A stretch of DNA of 64,000 nt from Haloarcula sp. H-GB4 (GCF_030848575.1 NZ_JAVDDX010000003.1:248001-312000), one strand, 5' to 3'. Counted from the first letter of the stretch, positions 26,979 through 36,018 are shown. The notes: a model not told the origin generated them from the letters alone. Program-made: numbers and translations.

Positions 26979-27086
26979 GACTCGCTGGAGCTTCCGGGCT
27001 CTTTGCGTTGTTCATACCCGTTACGGGCATGGCGCGACCCCCCGGACTGCGCCGTCACGGGCCATCATCGAATTGTTCATTACAGT

Positions 27087-27096
27087 TAACTAGTTA
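27087..27096. promoter_or_regulatory. Palindrome overlapping a TATA box
   Basis: TAACTAGTTA is a perfect ten-base palindrome and its right edge runs into TTATAAG (27094-27100), a TATA-like element about 40 bases before the dehydrogenase start. A repressor bound here would block TBP. Confidence 0.4.
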
Positions 27097-27138
27097 TAAG
27101 TGACAGCTATCCTATGGGACATATGGTTGTGTTAAACA

Positions 27139-28302
27139 ATGTCAATGAACGCTGTTGTGTATAAGGGACCGAAAGAAGTGGCTGTCGAAGAAGTAGATGA
27201 ACCGGAAGTAGAACATCCGAACGACGTACTCATCGATATCACGACGTCATGTATCTGCGGGTCCGACCTTCATATGTACGAGGGGCGGACCGCGGCGGAG
27301 CCCGGCATCGTGTTCGGCCACGAGAACATGGGTATCGTCACCGAAGTCGGGGAGGCCGTCTCCTCACTGGAGGAAGGCGACCGCGTCGTCGCGCCGTTCA
27401 ACGTCGCCTGTGGCTTCTGTGAGAACTGCGAGAGCGGGTATACCGGGTTCTGTACGAACGTCAATCCCGGTTTCGCTGGCGGAGCCTACGGATACGTCGC
27501 TATGGGGCCGTACAAGGGCGGGCAAGCGGAGAAGCTCCGCATTCCCTACGCGGACTTCAACGCACTCAAACTCCCGGAGGGCGACGAGCACGAGGACGCC
27601 TTCTCGCTGCTGGCGGACATCTTCCCGACAGGCTGGCATGGGACAGAACTCGCTAACCTCGAGCCGGGCGACTCCGTCGCCATTTATGGGGCCGGTCCGG
27701 TCGGCCTGATGGCCGCCTACAGCGCGAAGATCAAGGGTGCAGCGGAGATTTACTCCGTCGACCGTGTTCCGAGCCGGCTTGAACTCGCAGAAGAACACTG
27801 CGACGCGACGCCGATCAACTTCGAGGACGGCAATCCGGTCGAGCAAATCAAAGAGCAACACGGTGGCGGAGTCGACAAGGGTGTAGACGCTGTTGGCTAT
27901 CAGGCCATCGACCCGGACAAGAAAGGTGACGACGCGTACGACCCAGCGCGGGAGAATCCGGCCGTCGTCATCAACAACCTCATCCGAACGGTGAAACCGA
28001 CCGGCGAACTGGGAATCCCGGGGCTCTACGTTCCCGAGGACCCGGGCGCTCCAGACGACATGGCCGCCCAGGGCCGCCTCGGCATTGACTTTGGACTGCT
28101 CTTCGAAAAAGGTCAGGCGCTCGGGACCGGACAGTGTAACGTCAAGTCGTACAACCGGGAACTACGTGACCTGATTATCGAGGGTCGCGCCGACCCCAGC
28201 TGGGTAGTCTCTCACCGTGTCGGCCTTGAAGAAGCTCCCGAGATGTACGAGGCCTTCGACAACCGTGAAGAAGGCGTCACGAAGGTGCTGCTGGAGCCCT
28301 GA
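27139..28302 (+). CDS. Glutathione-independent formaldehyde dehydrogenase-type zinc enzyme
   Basis: The 387-residue protein is longer than simple alcohol dehydrogenases and matches the formaldehyde dismutase/dehydrogenase group. Catalytic zinc residues are in TSCICGSDLHMYEGR (Cys38) and FGHENMG (His/Glu near 60). The structural site is CGFCENC...FC at 92-103. VAIYGAGPVGLMAAYSAKIKG is the NAD-binding motif near 184. A long insert (DPDKKGDDAYDPARENP) near 262 is characteristic of the group, in which NAD can stay tightly bound. It probably detoxifies formaldehyde or other aldehydes. The start could also be the ATG two codons later. Confidence 0.87.
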   Translation: MSMNAVVYKGPKEVAVEEVDEPEVEHPNDVLIDITTSCICGSDLHMYEGRTAAEPGIVFGHENMGIVTEVGEAVSSLEEGDRVVAPFNVACGFCENCESGYTGFCTNVNPGFAGGAYGYVAMGPYKGGQAEKLRIPYADFNALKLPEGDEHEDAFSLLADIFPTGWHGTELANLEPGDSVAIYGAGPVGLMAAYSAKIKGAAEIYSVDRVPSRLELAEEHCDATPINFEDGNPVEQIKEQHGGGVDKGVDAVGYQAIDPDKKGDDAYDPARENPAVVINNLIRTVKPTGELGIPGLYVPEDPGAPDDMAAQGRLGIDFGLLFEKGQALGTGQCNVKSYNRELRDLIIEGRADPSWVVSHRVGLEEAPEMYEAFDNREEGVTKVLLEP

Positions 28303-28365
28303 CACAGAGCCACCGACTCATTTTTTGGCGATAGCTATACATCCTGCTACCCGGTATGAACAGCT

Positions 28366-28527
28366 ATGTGTCAGTACTGTAGCTACCGGTTCCACGACGG
28401 CTGGACGCAGCTCCTGTCCTATGACGACGTCTATCAGGACGCGATGGGCGGCGACTCCGAGTCGACCTATGGCTTCCACGAGTCGTGGGACGAACTCCGC
28501 GAGGAGGTTGGCTACGGCGCGACCTGA
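28366..28527 (+). CDS. 53-residue CxxC protein of unknown function
   Basis: An ATG at 28366 opens a 53-residue product, MCQYCSYRFHDGWTQLLSYD..., ending LREEVGYGAT. The N terminus has C-x2-C followed by a His, a possible zinc knuckle, and the rest is very acidic and aromatic. GATAGCTATAC at 28330-28340 may be a TATA element about 28 bases upstream. It converges with the CobW zinc chaperone gene, with a one-base gap between stops. A role in zinc is only suggested by this position. Confidence 0.55.
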   Translation: MCQYCSYRFHDGWTQLLSYDDVYQDAMGGDSESTYGFHESWDELREEVGYGAT

Positions 28528-28528
28528 C

Positions 28529-29641
28529 TCACCCCTCCCGTGGGAACGGATCGCTGACAAACGTCTGCGTTCGCTCTTCGTCCGTGGCCAGACAGCTGTC
28601 GAGTTCGGCTTTGATGTCGTCCTCGTCCATCTCCTGTCCGATGAAGACGAGTCGCGTGGACGGGCCGTCGTCGCCCCACTTCCCGATGGGTCCGGCCTGA
28701 ATAGACGGGCCAGCCTGACTCACGCCCAGCACCGTCTCGGGTCTGCTGGCGACCCAGGTGAACCCTTTTGCGCGGACGATAGCCCCGTCCCAGTCGTCGA
28801 GCCAGTCGTTGAACCGACCGGGGTGAAACGGCGTGTCACGGCGGTAGACAAACGACTCGACGCCGTGGGCTGCTGCCGCCCCGTCGTCATGACCGTGACC
28901 ATCGTGGTTGTCCGCCCCGGCTAACGCCTGTTTCCAGCCCTGCTGTCGCTTGGCATCCTCAAAATCAAACTGTCCGGTCCCCAGTACATCGCCGGGGTCG
29001 ACTTCGCTGTACGTGGTTCGATGGATGGCTGCTCGGGGTTGGAGCGCCCTGACTGCGGCTTCTACGGCGTCCAGCGCATCATCGGGGACCATGTCACACT
29101 TGTTCAGGAGGAGCACGTCACAGAACTCTATCTGGTCGATCAGTACTTCGGTGAGCGGGCGTTCGGGGTCGGGGGCAGCCTCCGGAAGCGATTCCTCGGG
29201 ATCGAACGCCTTCCAGAATCCGTAGGCGTCAACGACTGAAACCGTCGTATCTAGATGCAAGCCGTCGGGCGGGTCGCCCTCGTCCGGGCCGACTGTCAGC
29301 GTTCTGGCGATGGGAATCGGTTCGCTAATACCGGAGGCTTCGACGACAAGATAGTCAAACGTCCGCTCCTCGGCAAGTCGCGTCACCTCGGTGACGAGGT
29401 CATCCTGCAGTCGGCAACAGATACAGCCGTTCGAGAGGTCTACGACGCCCTCCTCCCCCGACTCTGCTTCGTCCGCGAGAAGCTCGGCATCGACGTTTAT
29501 TTCTCCCATATCGTTGACGACGACGGCGATTCGCCGTTCTCCGGGCTCACTCAACAACCTGTTTACCAGTGTCGTTTTCCCCGCGCCGAGCGGCCCGCTG
29601 ATGACCGTCATTGGAACCGAACCCGAGCTATCGATAGCCAT
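28529..29641 (-). CDS. CobW-family zinc metallochaperone GTPase
   Basis: ATG 29641 (MAIDSSGSVPMTV) gives 370 residues. The P loop is SGPLGAGKTTLVNRLL (residues 15-30), the metal motif is NGCICCRLQDDL (CxCC, near 77), and LLNKCDM is the guanine-specifying NKxD near 170. A His-rich loop DNHDGHGHDDGAAAAH around 237-252 would buffer metal. The C-terminal CobW_C domain runs from about 260. The family (ZNG1/YeiR-like) passes zinc to client enzymes at the cost of GTP. The promoter is shared with a divergent creatininase-family gene, itself a metalloenzyme and a possible client. Confidence 0.92.
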   Translation of the reverse strand: MAIDSSGSVPMTVISGPLGAGKTTLVNRLLSEPGERRIAVVVNDMGEINVDAELLADEAESGEEGVVDLSNGCICCRLQDDLVTEVTRLAEERTFDYLVVEASGISEPIPIARTLTVGPDEGDPPDGLHLDTTVSVVDAYGFWKAFDPEESLPEAAPDPERPLTEVLIDQIEFCDVLLLNKCDMVPDDALDAVEAAVRALQPRAAIHRTTYSEVDPGDVLGTGQFDFEDAKRQQGWKQALAGADNHDGHGHDDGAAAAHGVESFVYRRDTPFHPGRFNDWLDDWDGAIVRAKGFTWVASRPETVLGVSQAGPSIQAGPIGKWGDDGPSTRLVFIGQEMDEDDIKAELDSCLATDEERTQTFVSDPFPREG

Positions 29642-29665
29642 GCTGTCACAACACACGTGTCAATG

Positions 29666-29748
29666 CGTATTAAAGCCGCGTCCGGACGCCAACTGGAGAC
29701 GCAAGCTGTGCCTCGACTGTACTACCCGCTGAGAGAATGGCTTTATTT
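29666..29748. promoter_or_regulatory. Divergent leaderless promoters
   Basis: A minus-strand CTTTAATACG (29666-29675) is about 27 bases before the CobW ATG, and a plus-strand CTTTATTTCG (29741-29750) is about 27 bases before the creatininase-family ATG at 29771. Both transcripts are probably leaderless. Confidence 0.55.
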
Positions 29749-29770
29749 CGCCCCGACAAGAGATGCGACC

Positions 29771-30502
29771 ATGGAACTGCAGACGGAGACGTGGACTGAT
29801 ATGACCGAGGTCGAGACGGACCTTGCGCTGCTCCCCGTCGGGAGCACGGAGCAACATGGGCCACACGCGCCGCTCGGAACGGATACGCTCGACGCCGAGG
29901 TGGTCGCCGAACACGGTGCTGAGCGCCATGATGACCCCGTCGTCGTCGCACCGGCAGTCCCCGTCGGCGTCGCCGAAGAGCATCGCGCCTTTTCAGGGAC
30001 GTTGTGGACCTCCGAGTCGACGTTTCGGTCCTACGTCCGTGACATCGTCCGGAGCCTCGCCAGCCACGGCTGGGACCACGTGGTGCTGGTCAACGGCCAC
30101 GGCGGCAACATCGACGCGTTGCGGGAAGTCGCGGGCACGATAACCCGCCACGACGAGGCCTTTGCCGTTCCGTTCACGTGGTTCAACGCAGTCGGCGACC
30201 ACAGCGCCGACATGGGCCATGGTGGGCCGCTGGAAACCTCGCTGCTCCAGCATACGAACCCAGAGACTGTCCACGAGGGCCGGCTGGATGAGGCCGCAGA
30301 CGGTGGTAGTGACGGCTGGGGGGAGTGGCAAAGCGGCGTCAACCTTGCGTTCGATTCCGACGAGTTCACTGAGAACGGGGTTGTCGGTGATCCGCGTGAG
30401 GGCAGCGCCGAACGCGGGGAGACCCTGCTGGACCTAGCAACAGAGTCACTCGTCGACCTCCTTGATGAAATCGCGGATCGACCGGCCGGGCCGCGTGAGT
30501 AA
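29771..30502 (+). CDS. Creatininase-family metal-dependent hydrolase
   Basis: ATG 29771 (MELQTETWTDM) is fixed by the TATA spacing; the product is 243 residues. Metal ligands of the creatininase fold are all visible: Glu and His in VGSTEQHGPHAPLGTDT (with the Asp), His in VNGHGGN, and Glu in GHGGPLETSLL. The fold covers creatininase, FAPy deformylase and mycofactocin MftE, so amide or C-N hydrolysis is likely. No mycofactocin genes are near. It is divergent from CobW and unrelated in operon to the second creatininase homologue at 55445-56251. Confidence 0.87.
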   Translation: MELQTETWTDMTEVETDLALLPVGSTEQHGPHAPLGTDTLDAEVVAEHGAERHDDPVVVAPAVPVGVAEEHRAFSGTLWTSESTFRSYVRDIVRSLASHGWDHVVLVNGHGGNIDALREVAGTITRHDEAFAVPFTWFNAVGDHSADMGHGGPLETSLLQHTNPETVHEGRLDEAADGGSDGWGEWQSGVNLAFDSDEFTENGVVGDPREGSAERGETLLDLATESLVDLLDEIADRPAGPRE

Positions 30503-30742
30503 GCAGTGAGGTAAGAGCAAATAGCTTATATTGAAACAATGCTATCTGGTTAGGTATAGACATAGTTCACACCTACCCTCTTAGTAAGAAATATTTGCTT
30601 ACGTAAATTCGGTATGGATAACTACTAACGCTAACAGATAGCGGTAAATAAACCGAAATATGTCTGTATACTCGGCGACTGTCTGAGCCTGTCACAATCC
30701 CATTCACGGCCCCGTGTATTAATAAAAAGCGGATGCGCCGAC
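30503..30742. other. AT-rich convergent intergenic region
   Basis: 240 AT-rich bases separate two converging genes. AGCAAATA (near 30517) and TATTTGCT (near 30591) are an inverted pair. It probably serves as termination region for both genes. No coding frame is credible. Confidence 0.45.
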
Positions 30743-33700
30743 TCAGTCGTCGCCTGTCCCTCGCTTCCGGACCTGTTTCCCGCCGGCGTCCGGCGTCCGG
30801 AGCACCGTCTCGTCTGTCTCCGAGCCCAGCACTTCCACGCGAACACTCGACACTTTGTACTCAGGAATGCCGGCGGTTGGGTCGAACGTCTCGCCGGTGA
30901 GTTTGTTGACCGCGCCGGCAGCGAAGTGCATCGGGATGAACAGCGTCCCCGGGCCGACACGCTCGGTCACTTGCGCCTTGACAACGATGTCACCCCGTCG
31001 GGACTCGACGCGGACGTACTCCTCATCGGCGATGCCGAGCTTTTCGGCGGTCTCGGGATGCACCTCGACGAAACTCTCGCCGACGTGGCTCATCAGCCCC
31101 TCGACGCGGCGGGTGATCTGGCCCGTGTGCCAGTGATACAGCACGCGCCCCGAGGTGAGCGTCAGCGGGTACTCTTCGTCGGGAATTTCGCCGGGGTGTC
31201 CGCCGTCGGCGGGAACGAAGCGGGCCTTCCCGTCCTCGAAGTTGAAGTTCCCCTCGTCGTAGTCATAGAGGTACGGCGTGCCCTCGTGGTCCTCGTCCCA
31301 GCAGGGCCACTGGAGGCCGTGCTCTTCGCCAGATTCGAGCCGGTCGTAGGTGACGCCGCCGTAGATGGGCGCAAGCGAGTTGATTTCGTCCATGACCTCC
31401 CGCGGGTGGTCGTAGTCCCAGTCGTAGCCCAGCCGACGGGCCAACGCCTGCGTTATCTCCCAGTCTTGGCGGGCCTTGCCCGGCGGCTCGGACGTGGGCC
31501 GAACCCGCTGGATGCGGCGCTCCGTATTGGTGAATGTGCCGTGTTTCTCCGGCGAGGTGGCCGCCGGCAGCACCACGTCGGCGTAGTCCGCTGTTTCGGT
31601 CATGAAGATGTCCTGTACGACGAGGAACTCCAGGTCTTCCAAGGCCTCGGCGGCGTGCTGGATGTCGGGTTCCGAGAGCGCCGGGTTCTCGCCGACGACG
31701 TACATCCCCCGGAGGTTCCCCGCGTGGGCCTCGGCGAGCATCTCCGGCACTTTGAGTCCGGGTTCCTCGGGCGGTCGCTCGCCCCACGCGTCAGCGAACT
31801 TTTCGCCGACCTCCTCATCTGCCGGGTTCTGATAGCCCGGCAGGCTTCCCGGAAGCGTTCCCATGTCGCCACCGCCGCCCTGAACGTTGTTCTGGCCGCG
31901 GAACGGCGAGAGGCCGGCACCGGGCTTGCCGACCTGCCCGAGGACGAGCGCGAGGTCAGCCATCGCGATGAGATTCTCCGTCCCGTGGCTCTGCTGGGTC
32001 ATGCCCATCGCCCAGCCGAACACGACGCTGTCGGCTTCGGCGAGCGTCTCGGCCGCCGAAGCAAGCTCCTCTGGCGACACACCTGCCAGCTCCTCGACTT
32101 TCTCGGGCGTGAACGCTTGGACTTTCTCTCTGACTTCCTCGAAATTCTTCGTGTTGCGCTCGATGAAGTCCTCGTCGTGGAGGTCGTGTTCGATGATGTA
32201 CCGGATCAGGCCGTTGAGCCAGGCCACGTCGTATCCGGGGTTGGTCCGGGTGTACTGGTCGGCATGTTCGGCGATGCCGACCTTCCGCGGGTCGAACACG
32301 ACGAGGTCGGCTCCCTCGCGGACGTTCTGTTTGATCCGCGTGGCGAGCACCGGATGTGACTCCGTCGTGTTGGAGCCGCTGATGAGGTACGCGTCGGCCT
32401 CGCCGATGTCCTCGTTGATGCGGTTGGTCATCGCGCCGTAGCCGAGCGTCTGCTGGAGCGCTGCCACCGTCGAGGAGTGACACAGCCGCGCGCAATTGTC
32501 GATGTTCTTCGTGCCCAGCACCTGCCGGGCGAACTTCTGGACGAGGTACGCCTCCTCGTTGCTCCCCTTCGATGAGGCCAGACAGCCCAGTGAGTCGATG
32601 CCGTGGGCGTCCTGAATCTCGCTAAAGCGCTTAGCCACATAGTCTAGCGCTTCGTCCCAGGTCGTCGGTTCGAGGTCGCCGTCGTCGTTGCGGATGAGCG
32701 GCTCCGTGACTCGCTGTTCACTGTTGGCGAACTCGTGGCCGAACTTCCCTTTCACGCAGGTCGAGAAGTTGTTCGCGGGCGCGTCGTCGGGGTCATCAAC
32801 CGGAACGACGCCGAGCGAGTCGCCGTCCTTGCCCCACATCTCGAACCGGCAACCGACGGCACAGAACCCGCAGGTCGTCTCCTGCTTGTCGATCTTCGAG
32901 AGCCGGTAGTCGCTGACCACGCTGGCGATGTCGAACAGTCGACCCTCAGGCATCGTGTTCGCCGCGATGCTCTCGGCGGTGTGTTCGCCGGCGAGGAACG
33001 CCTTCTTCCCATAGTCCTTGGCGATGTCGCCGGCTCGTCGCTTGGCCTGCGACGCGAACTTGGCGAGGCCTTTCTTTTCATCGGCTCTCGGGTCACCGGG
33101 TTCGAATCCGCGATTCGGGGCGGTGGTGTCATCGATGGTCTCGGCGTCCTCGTGTTCGATGACGGTCCCGATGGAGTTCCGTTGCGTGAACCCCGGCAGC
33201 GGGAGCGTCGCCGCGCCGTCGATGCCCTTCTCGGTCAGCGAGCCGGTGGGGCAGACGGTAGCGCAGTGGCCACAGGAGACACACTCCGAGTCGTGCATGG
33301 TCTCGGCGTCGGACTGGAAGCCGATGCGAGTGTCCTCACCGTGGCCCTCGACGCGGAGAACGCCCTCGACTTGCACATCGTTGCAGGCGTCGACACACCG
33401 GTTACAGAGGATGCACTTGTTGCGGTCGATCTGAATAAACGAGGAGGTGTCGTCGATGGGTTCGTACTGGTCGCGCTCGTCGAAGACGCCGTAGCGGGGG
33501 TGGTCGACGCCCTCGCTGATGGCGGCGTCCTGGAGTTCACAGCGGCCGTTGCCATTGCAGGTGGTACACCGTAGGTTATGGTTCGAGAGGACGAGGTCGA
33601 GGTTGACGCTGCGGGCCTCCTCGGCATCGGGCGTGTCCGTCGAGACGGAGAGGCCGTCTTCGGCGGGGAACGAACACGACGGGACGAGGCCGTGTTCCTC

Positions 33701-34051
33701 GGTCTCGACCATACAGGTGCGACACTCGCTGCGTGGGCCGATCTCGTCGCTACAGTCCCCGTCGCGGTCGTAGTAACACAGCGCCGGCACGTCGGCGTCG
33801 TCTTCGACGCCCTCGGCACCGGGGTCGACGCTGACGATATCGTCGTCGAGGTCCTGTAGCGCGTCGATAATGGTCGAGCCTGAGGAGACAGTGACTGGCT
33901 CGCCGTCGACGGTGAGCGTTGTCGGGCCGTCCGTGTCGGTCCCCACCTCGGGGTCGTTGGCGGTTCCGGTCTCGAACTCGCGGGTGACTGGCGTCTCGGG
34001 CTGTGGGTCGTCTAGGTCTGGAACTCGTGGAATCGATCTGTCTGTGCTCAT
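30743..34051 (-). CDS. fdhA: Formate dehydrogenase catalytic subunit with NuoG-like N terminus
   Basis: ATG 34051 overlaps the upstream stop by four bases, giving 1102 residues. An N-terminal [2Fe-2S] domain (about 40-135; SECRTCMVE, PSCSFP) is followed by a His-Cys3 NuoG segment (NHNLRCTTCNGNGRCEL), two [4Fe-4S] motifs (CILCNRCVDAC, CVSCGHCATVCP), and then a fourth cluster motif (CGFCAVGC...CVKGK) and the bis-MGD domain. NCARLCHSS places a Cys (residue 524) at the Mo/W ligand where E. coli FdhF has selenocysteine, with His525 next to it. GKPGAGLSPFRGQNNVQG matches FdhF. The Asp/Glu-rich N terminus has no signal, so it is cytoplasmic. Probably oxidises formate. Confidence 0.9.
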   Translation of the reverse strand: MSTDRSIPRVPDLDDPQPETPVTREFETGTANDPEVGTDTDGPTTLTVDGEPVTVSSGSTIIDALQDLDDDIVSVDPGAEGVEDDADVPALCYYDRDGDCSDEIGPRSECRTCMVETEEHGLVPSCSFPAEDGLSVSTDTPDAEEARSVNLDLVLSNHNLRCTTCNGNGRCELQDAAISEGVDHPRYGVFDERDQYEPIDDTSSFIQIDRNKCILCNRCVDACNDVQVEGVLRVEGHGEDTRIGFQSDAETMHDSECVSCGHCATVCPTGSLTEKGIDGAATLPLPGFTQRNSIGTVIEHEDAETIDDTTAPNRGFEPGDPRADEKKGLAKFASQAKRRAGDIAKDYGKKAFLAGEHTAESIAANTMPEGRLFDIASVVSDYRLSKIDKQETTCGFCAVGCRFEMWGKDGDSLGVVPVDDPDDAPANNFSTCVKGKFGHEFANSEQRVTEPLIRNDDGDLEPTTWDEALDYVAKRFSEIQDAHGIDSLGCLASSKGSNEEAYLVQKFARQVLGTKNIDNCARLCHSSTVAALQQTLGYGAMTNRINEDIGEADAYLISGSNTTESHPVLATRIKQNVREGADLVVFDPRKVGIAEHADQYTRTNPGYDVAWLNGLIRYIIEHDLHDEDFIERNTKNFEEVREKVQAFTPEKVEELAGVSPEELASAAETLAEADSVVFGWAMGMTQQSHGTENLIAMADLALVLGQVGKPGAGLSPFRGQNNVQGGGGDMGTLPGSLPGYQNPADEEVGEKFADAWGERPPEEPGLKVPEMLAEAHAGNLRGMYVVGENPALSEPDIQHAAEALEDLEFLVVQDIFMTETADYADVVLPAATSPEKHGTFTNTERRIQRVRPTSEPPGKARQDWEITQALARRLGYDWDYDHPREVMDEINSLAPIYGGVTYDRLESGEEHGLQWPCWDEDHEGTPYLYDYDEGNFNFEDGKARFVPADGGHPGEIPDEEYPLTLTSGRVLYHWHTGQITRRVEGLMSHVGESFVEVHPETAEKLGIADEEYVRVESRRGDIVVKAQVTERVGPGTLFIPMHFAAGAVNKLTGETFDPTAGIPEYKVSSVRVEVLGSETDETVLRTPDAGGKQVRKRGTGDD

Positions 34052-35571
34052 AGTTTCTCCGTACAGGTACCGCTTGGACAATGTCCGTCAGTGTGGGCGC
34101 GGAACTCCGGTTCGAACTCGTCGATAGCTGTGGTCACCGGTCGCGGCGCGTGTGCGCCGGTCTGGCAGTTACTCGACTGGCGCATCACCCGGGACAGTTC
34201 GCGTATCTTGTCGCTCTCGAACGAGCCGTCGTATATGTCGCGCAGGAGTTCAGCGAGCTGTTTCGTCCCCTCGCGACCAGGGACGCATCGGCCGCTGTTC
34301 TCCATCGATGCGAACCGCGCCCGCTTTCCGACCGTCTCGACGGCACATCGGTCGGTGTCGAACAGTTCGACGACGCCGTCGGTTCCGAGGCCCGCCGCCT
34401 GGAGCGACTGCGCAGTCGGTGCCATGTCGAGGCTGCGAGTCATACCGCCGAGAACGCCGCCAACACAGGCCATTTTGAACGACCCGTCCATCTCGACCGC
34501 CTCACGTACCGCCGCGAGGCTCGCGCTGGACCCGAGTTCGACGGTTGCATTGTTGGCAACGTCGCCAGTGACCGTTACGAGTCGTGTTCCGGGGTCAGCG
34601 GCGTCAGCGTCGACGCTGTCTGGCTCGGCGATGGCCCGCTGGACGTGCGCAAACGTCCGCGGCGTGTGGATGACTGTTGGGCGGCCGTATAGCCCTCGTT
34701 TGGCCGGTGCTGGCGGCTGGAGCCGCGGTTCGATGCGGTCGGCCCCCTCCAGTGCTTCGAGCGCCGCCGTGGGTTCGCCGGCACGGAACTCGTCCGGGCC
34801 GGCCACCAGTTGCGGAACAACTGGCAGGCTGTCGCCGGCTGCGTCGATTGCTTCCCGGAGGTCCGCTTGCAGGTCAATTTGCGACTCGTTGACATAGATG
34901 ACGGCGTCGCCGGCGTCCACGTGCTCGGCGACTGCTGCAATCCCGTCGAGGACTGCCATCGGTGCGCCAGAGAGAAGCGTGTCGTCGCCCGTCGGGAGGT
35001 CGCTGGCGTCGTTGGCGTTACAGACGACCACCGGGTCACCGTCGGTTTCGCTGGCCGTCTCCCACGTCTCGGCGACCGGTTCGTCAGCGGCGGCGTCCCC
35101 GCGGCCCCGGCCCAGCAGCCCGGCTGCTGCTGCAGCGTCGGCAGTCTGCCCAGTCGAGACGAACAACCAGTCAGCCGGTTCGAGCGGAGCCACCCAGCCA
35201 CAGGGGCCCAGTACGTCACGGTGGCCGACCGAGAGCGGTCCGTGCTCCGGGACGGGAAGCGACGCCGTCTTGGGGTCGTGTTCGACGACGGCGTCTGCGT
35301 CGGCTGTCGGTACTGTCTCAGCTTCTAGTTCGGCGACGAGGTCACGGACGGTCGCCGGTGAGGGGTTGGCGTAGAACGCTGTCCGCCCGCTACTCGTAGT
35401 CATTACCAGCGGCGTGACCGCTGTGATGCCCGTCGGCCCTGTCCTGACCACAGGGACCGAGTCCGCCGCCGCTCGTGCAGCGGAGTAGACCCGGTCCCCA
35501 CTCTGTGACCGGCCGTCCGTCGACACCCGGACGACGGTCGAATGAGCGAGGGCCGTGGTTTCCCGTGTCAT
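34048..35571 (-). CDS. Degenerate NuoF/Complex I 51-kDa-like subunit
   Basis: ATG 35571 has a TATA (TTTTTAATCG, 35592-35601) 27 bases upstream and is followed by 507 residues. The order of blocks follows NuoF: a Gly-rich block LLGRGRGDAAADE near 150, CNANDASD and APMAVLDGIAAVAEH for the FMN region, an SLBB-like part (VTGDVANNATVELG), and the C-terminal ENSGRCVPGREGT. The classical RGGAGFP motif is lost. In the cluster motif two ligands are replaced (Ser426 and Gly432 for Cys) while Cys429 and Cys469 remain. It is translationally coupled (ATGA) to the formate dehydrogenase gene. Electron acceptor: NAD or an unusual partner; unresolved. Confidence 0.78.
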   Translation of the reverse strand: MTRETTALAHSTVVRVSTDGRSQSGDRVYSAARAAADSVPVVRTGPTGITAVTPLVMTTSSGRTAFYANPSPATVRDLVAELEAETVPTADADAVVEHDPKTASLPVPEHGPLSVGHRDVLGPCGWVAPLEPADWLFVSTGQTADAAAAAGLLGRGRGDAAADEPVAETWETASETDGDPVVVCNANDASDLPTGDDTLLSGAPMAVLDGIAAVAEHVDAGDAVIYVNESQIDLQADLREAIDAAGDSLPVVPQLVAGPDEFRAGEPTAALEALEGADRIEPRLQPPAPAKRGLYGRPTVIHTPRTFAHVQRAIAEPDSVDADAADPGTRLVTVTGDVANNATVELGSSASLAAVREAVEMDGSFKMACVGGVLGGMTRSLDMAPTAQSLQAAGLGTDGVVELFDTDRCAVETVGKRARFASMENSGRCVPGREGTKQLAELLRDIYDGSFESDKIRELSRVMRQSSNCQTGAHAPRPVTTAIDEFEPEFRAHTDGHCPSGTCTEKL

Positions 35572-35745
35572 ACTCTGTGCGTCGTGCTGAACGATTAAAA
35601 ACCCCAGCCGAGCGGTCCCGGGACCACCGGTTGCAGTGGAGTCATCTTCCCGCACAATATATCACTTGTCCACATATTGATGGGACAGCGCTGGTCAGAC
35701 CATTCCGTCGAAACAATGAGGTAGCGGGACGTTACTCCAATCGAA

Positions 35746-36018
35746 ATGATGAATCCACAGTTCGAGGAAGTCAAGACGGAGGCGTCGGCCGCGATAACTG
35801 AGGACGACTTGCGCTCAGTGTACACCGGTATTATCCACGAGGACGGCCGCCACGAGTACTACTTCGGTAACGACACCGAAGAAGCAGCCGAACTCCGGGA
35901 GGCAGCGGCAATACAGCTCGGGATGTTGCTCCGCGTCCTCGCGGACCGCTCGGACAGCAGCGTCGACGAACTGACGACGCTCGCCGCAGAGCGAGCAGAA
36001 CAGATGGAGTTGCGGTAG
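35746..36018 (+). CDS. Small acidic helical protein
   Basis: The 90-residue product (MMNPQFEEVKTEAS...) is acidic and mostly helical: residues 5-30 and 48-90, with ELREAAAIQLGMLLRVLADRS in the second helix. A hairpin (GIIHEDGRHEYYFGN) lies between. Translation may begin at either of the two adjacent ATGs. Codon use supports a real gene; I do not know the family. It converges on RidA with a 21-base gap. Confidence 0.62.
   Translation: MMNPQFEEVKTEASAAITEDDLRSVYTGIIHEDGRHEYYFGNDTEEAAELREAAAIQLGMLLRVLADRSDSSVDELTTLAAERAEQMELR

Noticed and set aside
30926-32359. Long 477-codon plus-strand frame
   Set aside because: It is the antisense shadow of the formate dehydrogenase gene; GC-rich haloarchaeal genes often leave long open frames on the other strand, and the product has no family motif.
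32476-32490. Possible selenocysteine in the formate dehydrogenase
   Set aside because: The metal-ligand codon is TGT (Cys), not TGA, so no selenocysteine is needed.
32735-33574. 279-codon plus-strand frame
   Set aside because: Antisense shadow of the same dehydrogenase subunit; unrelated composition.
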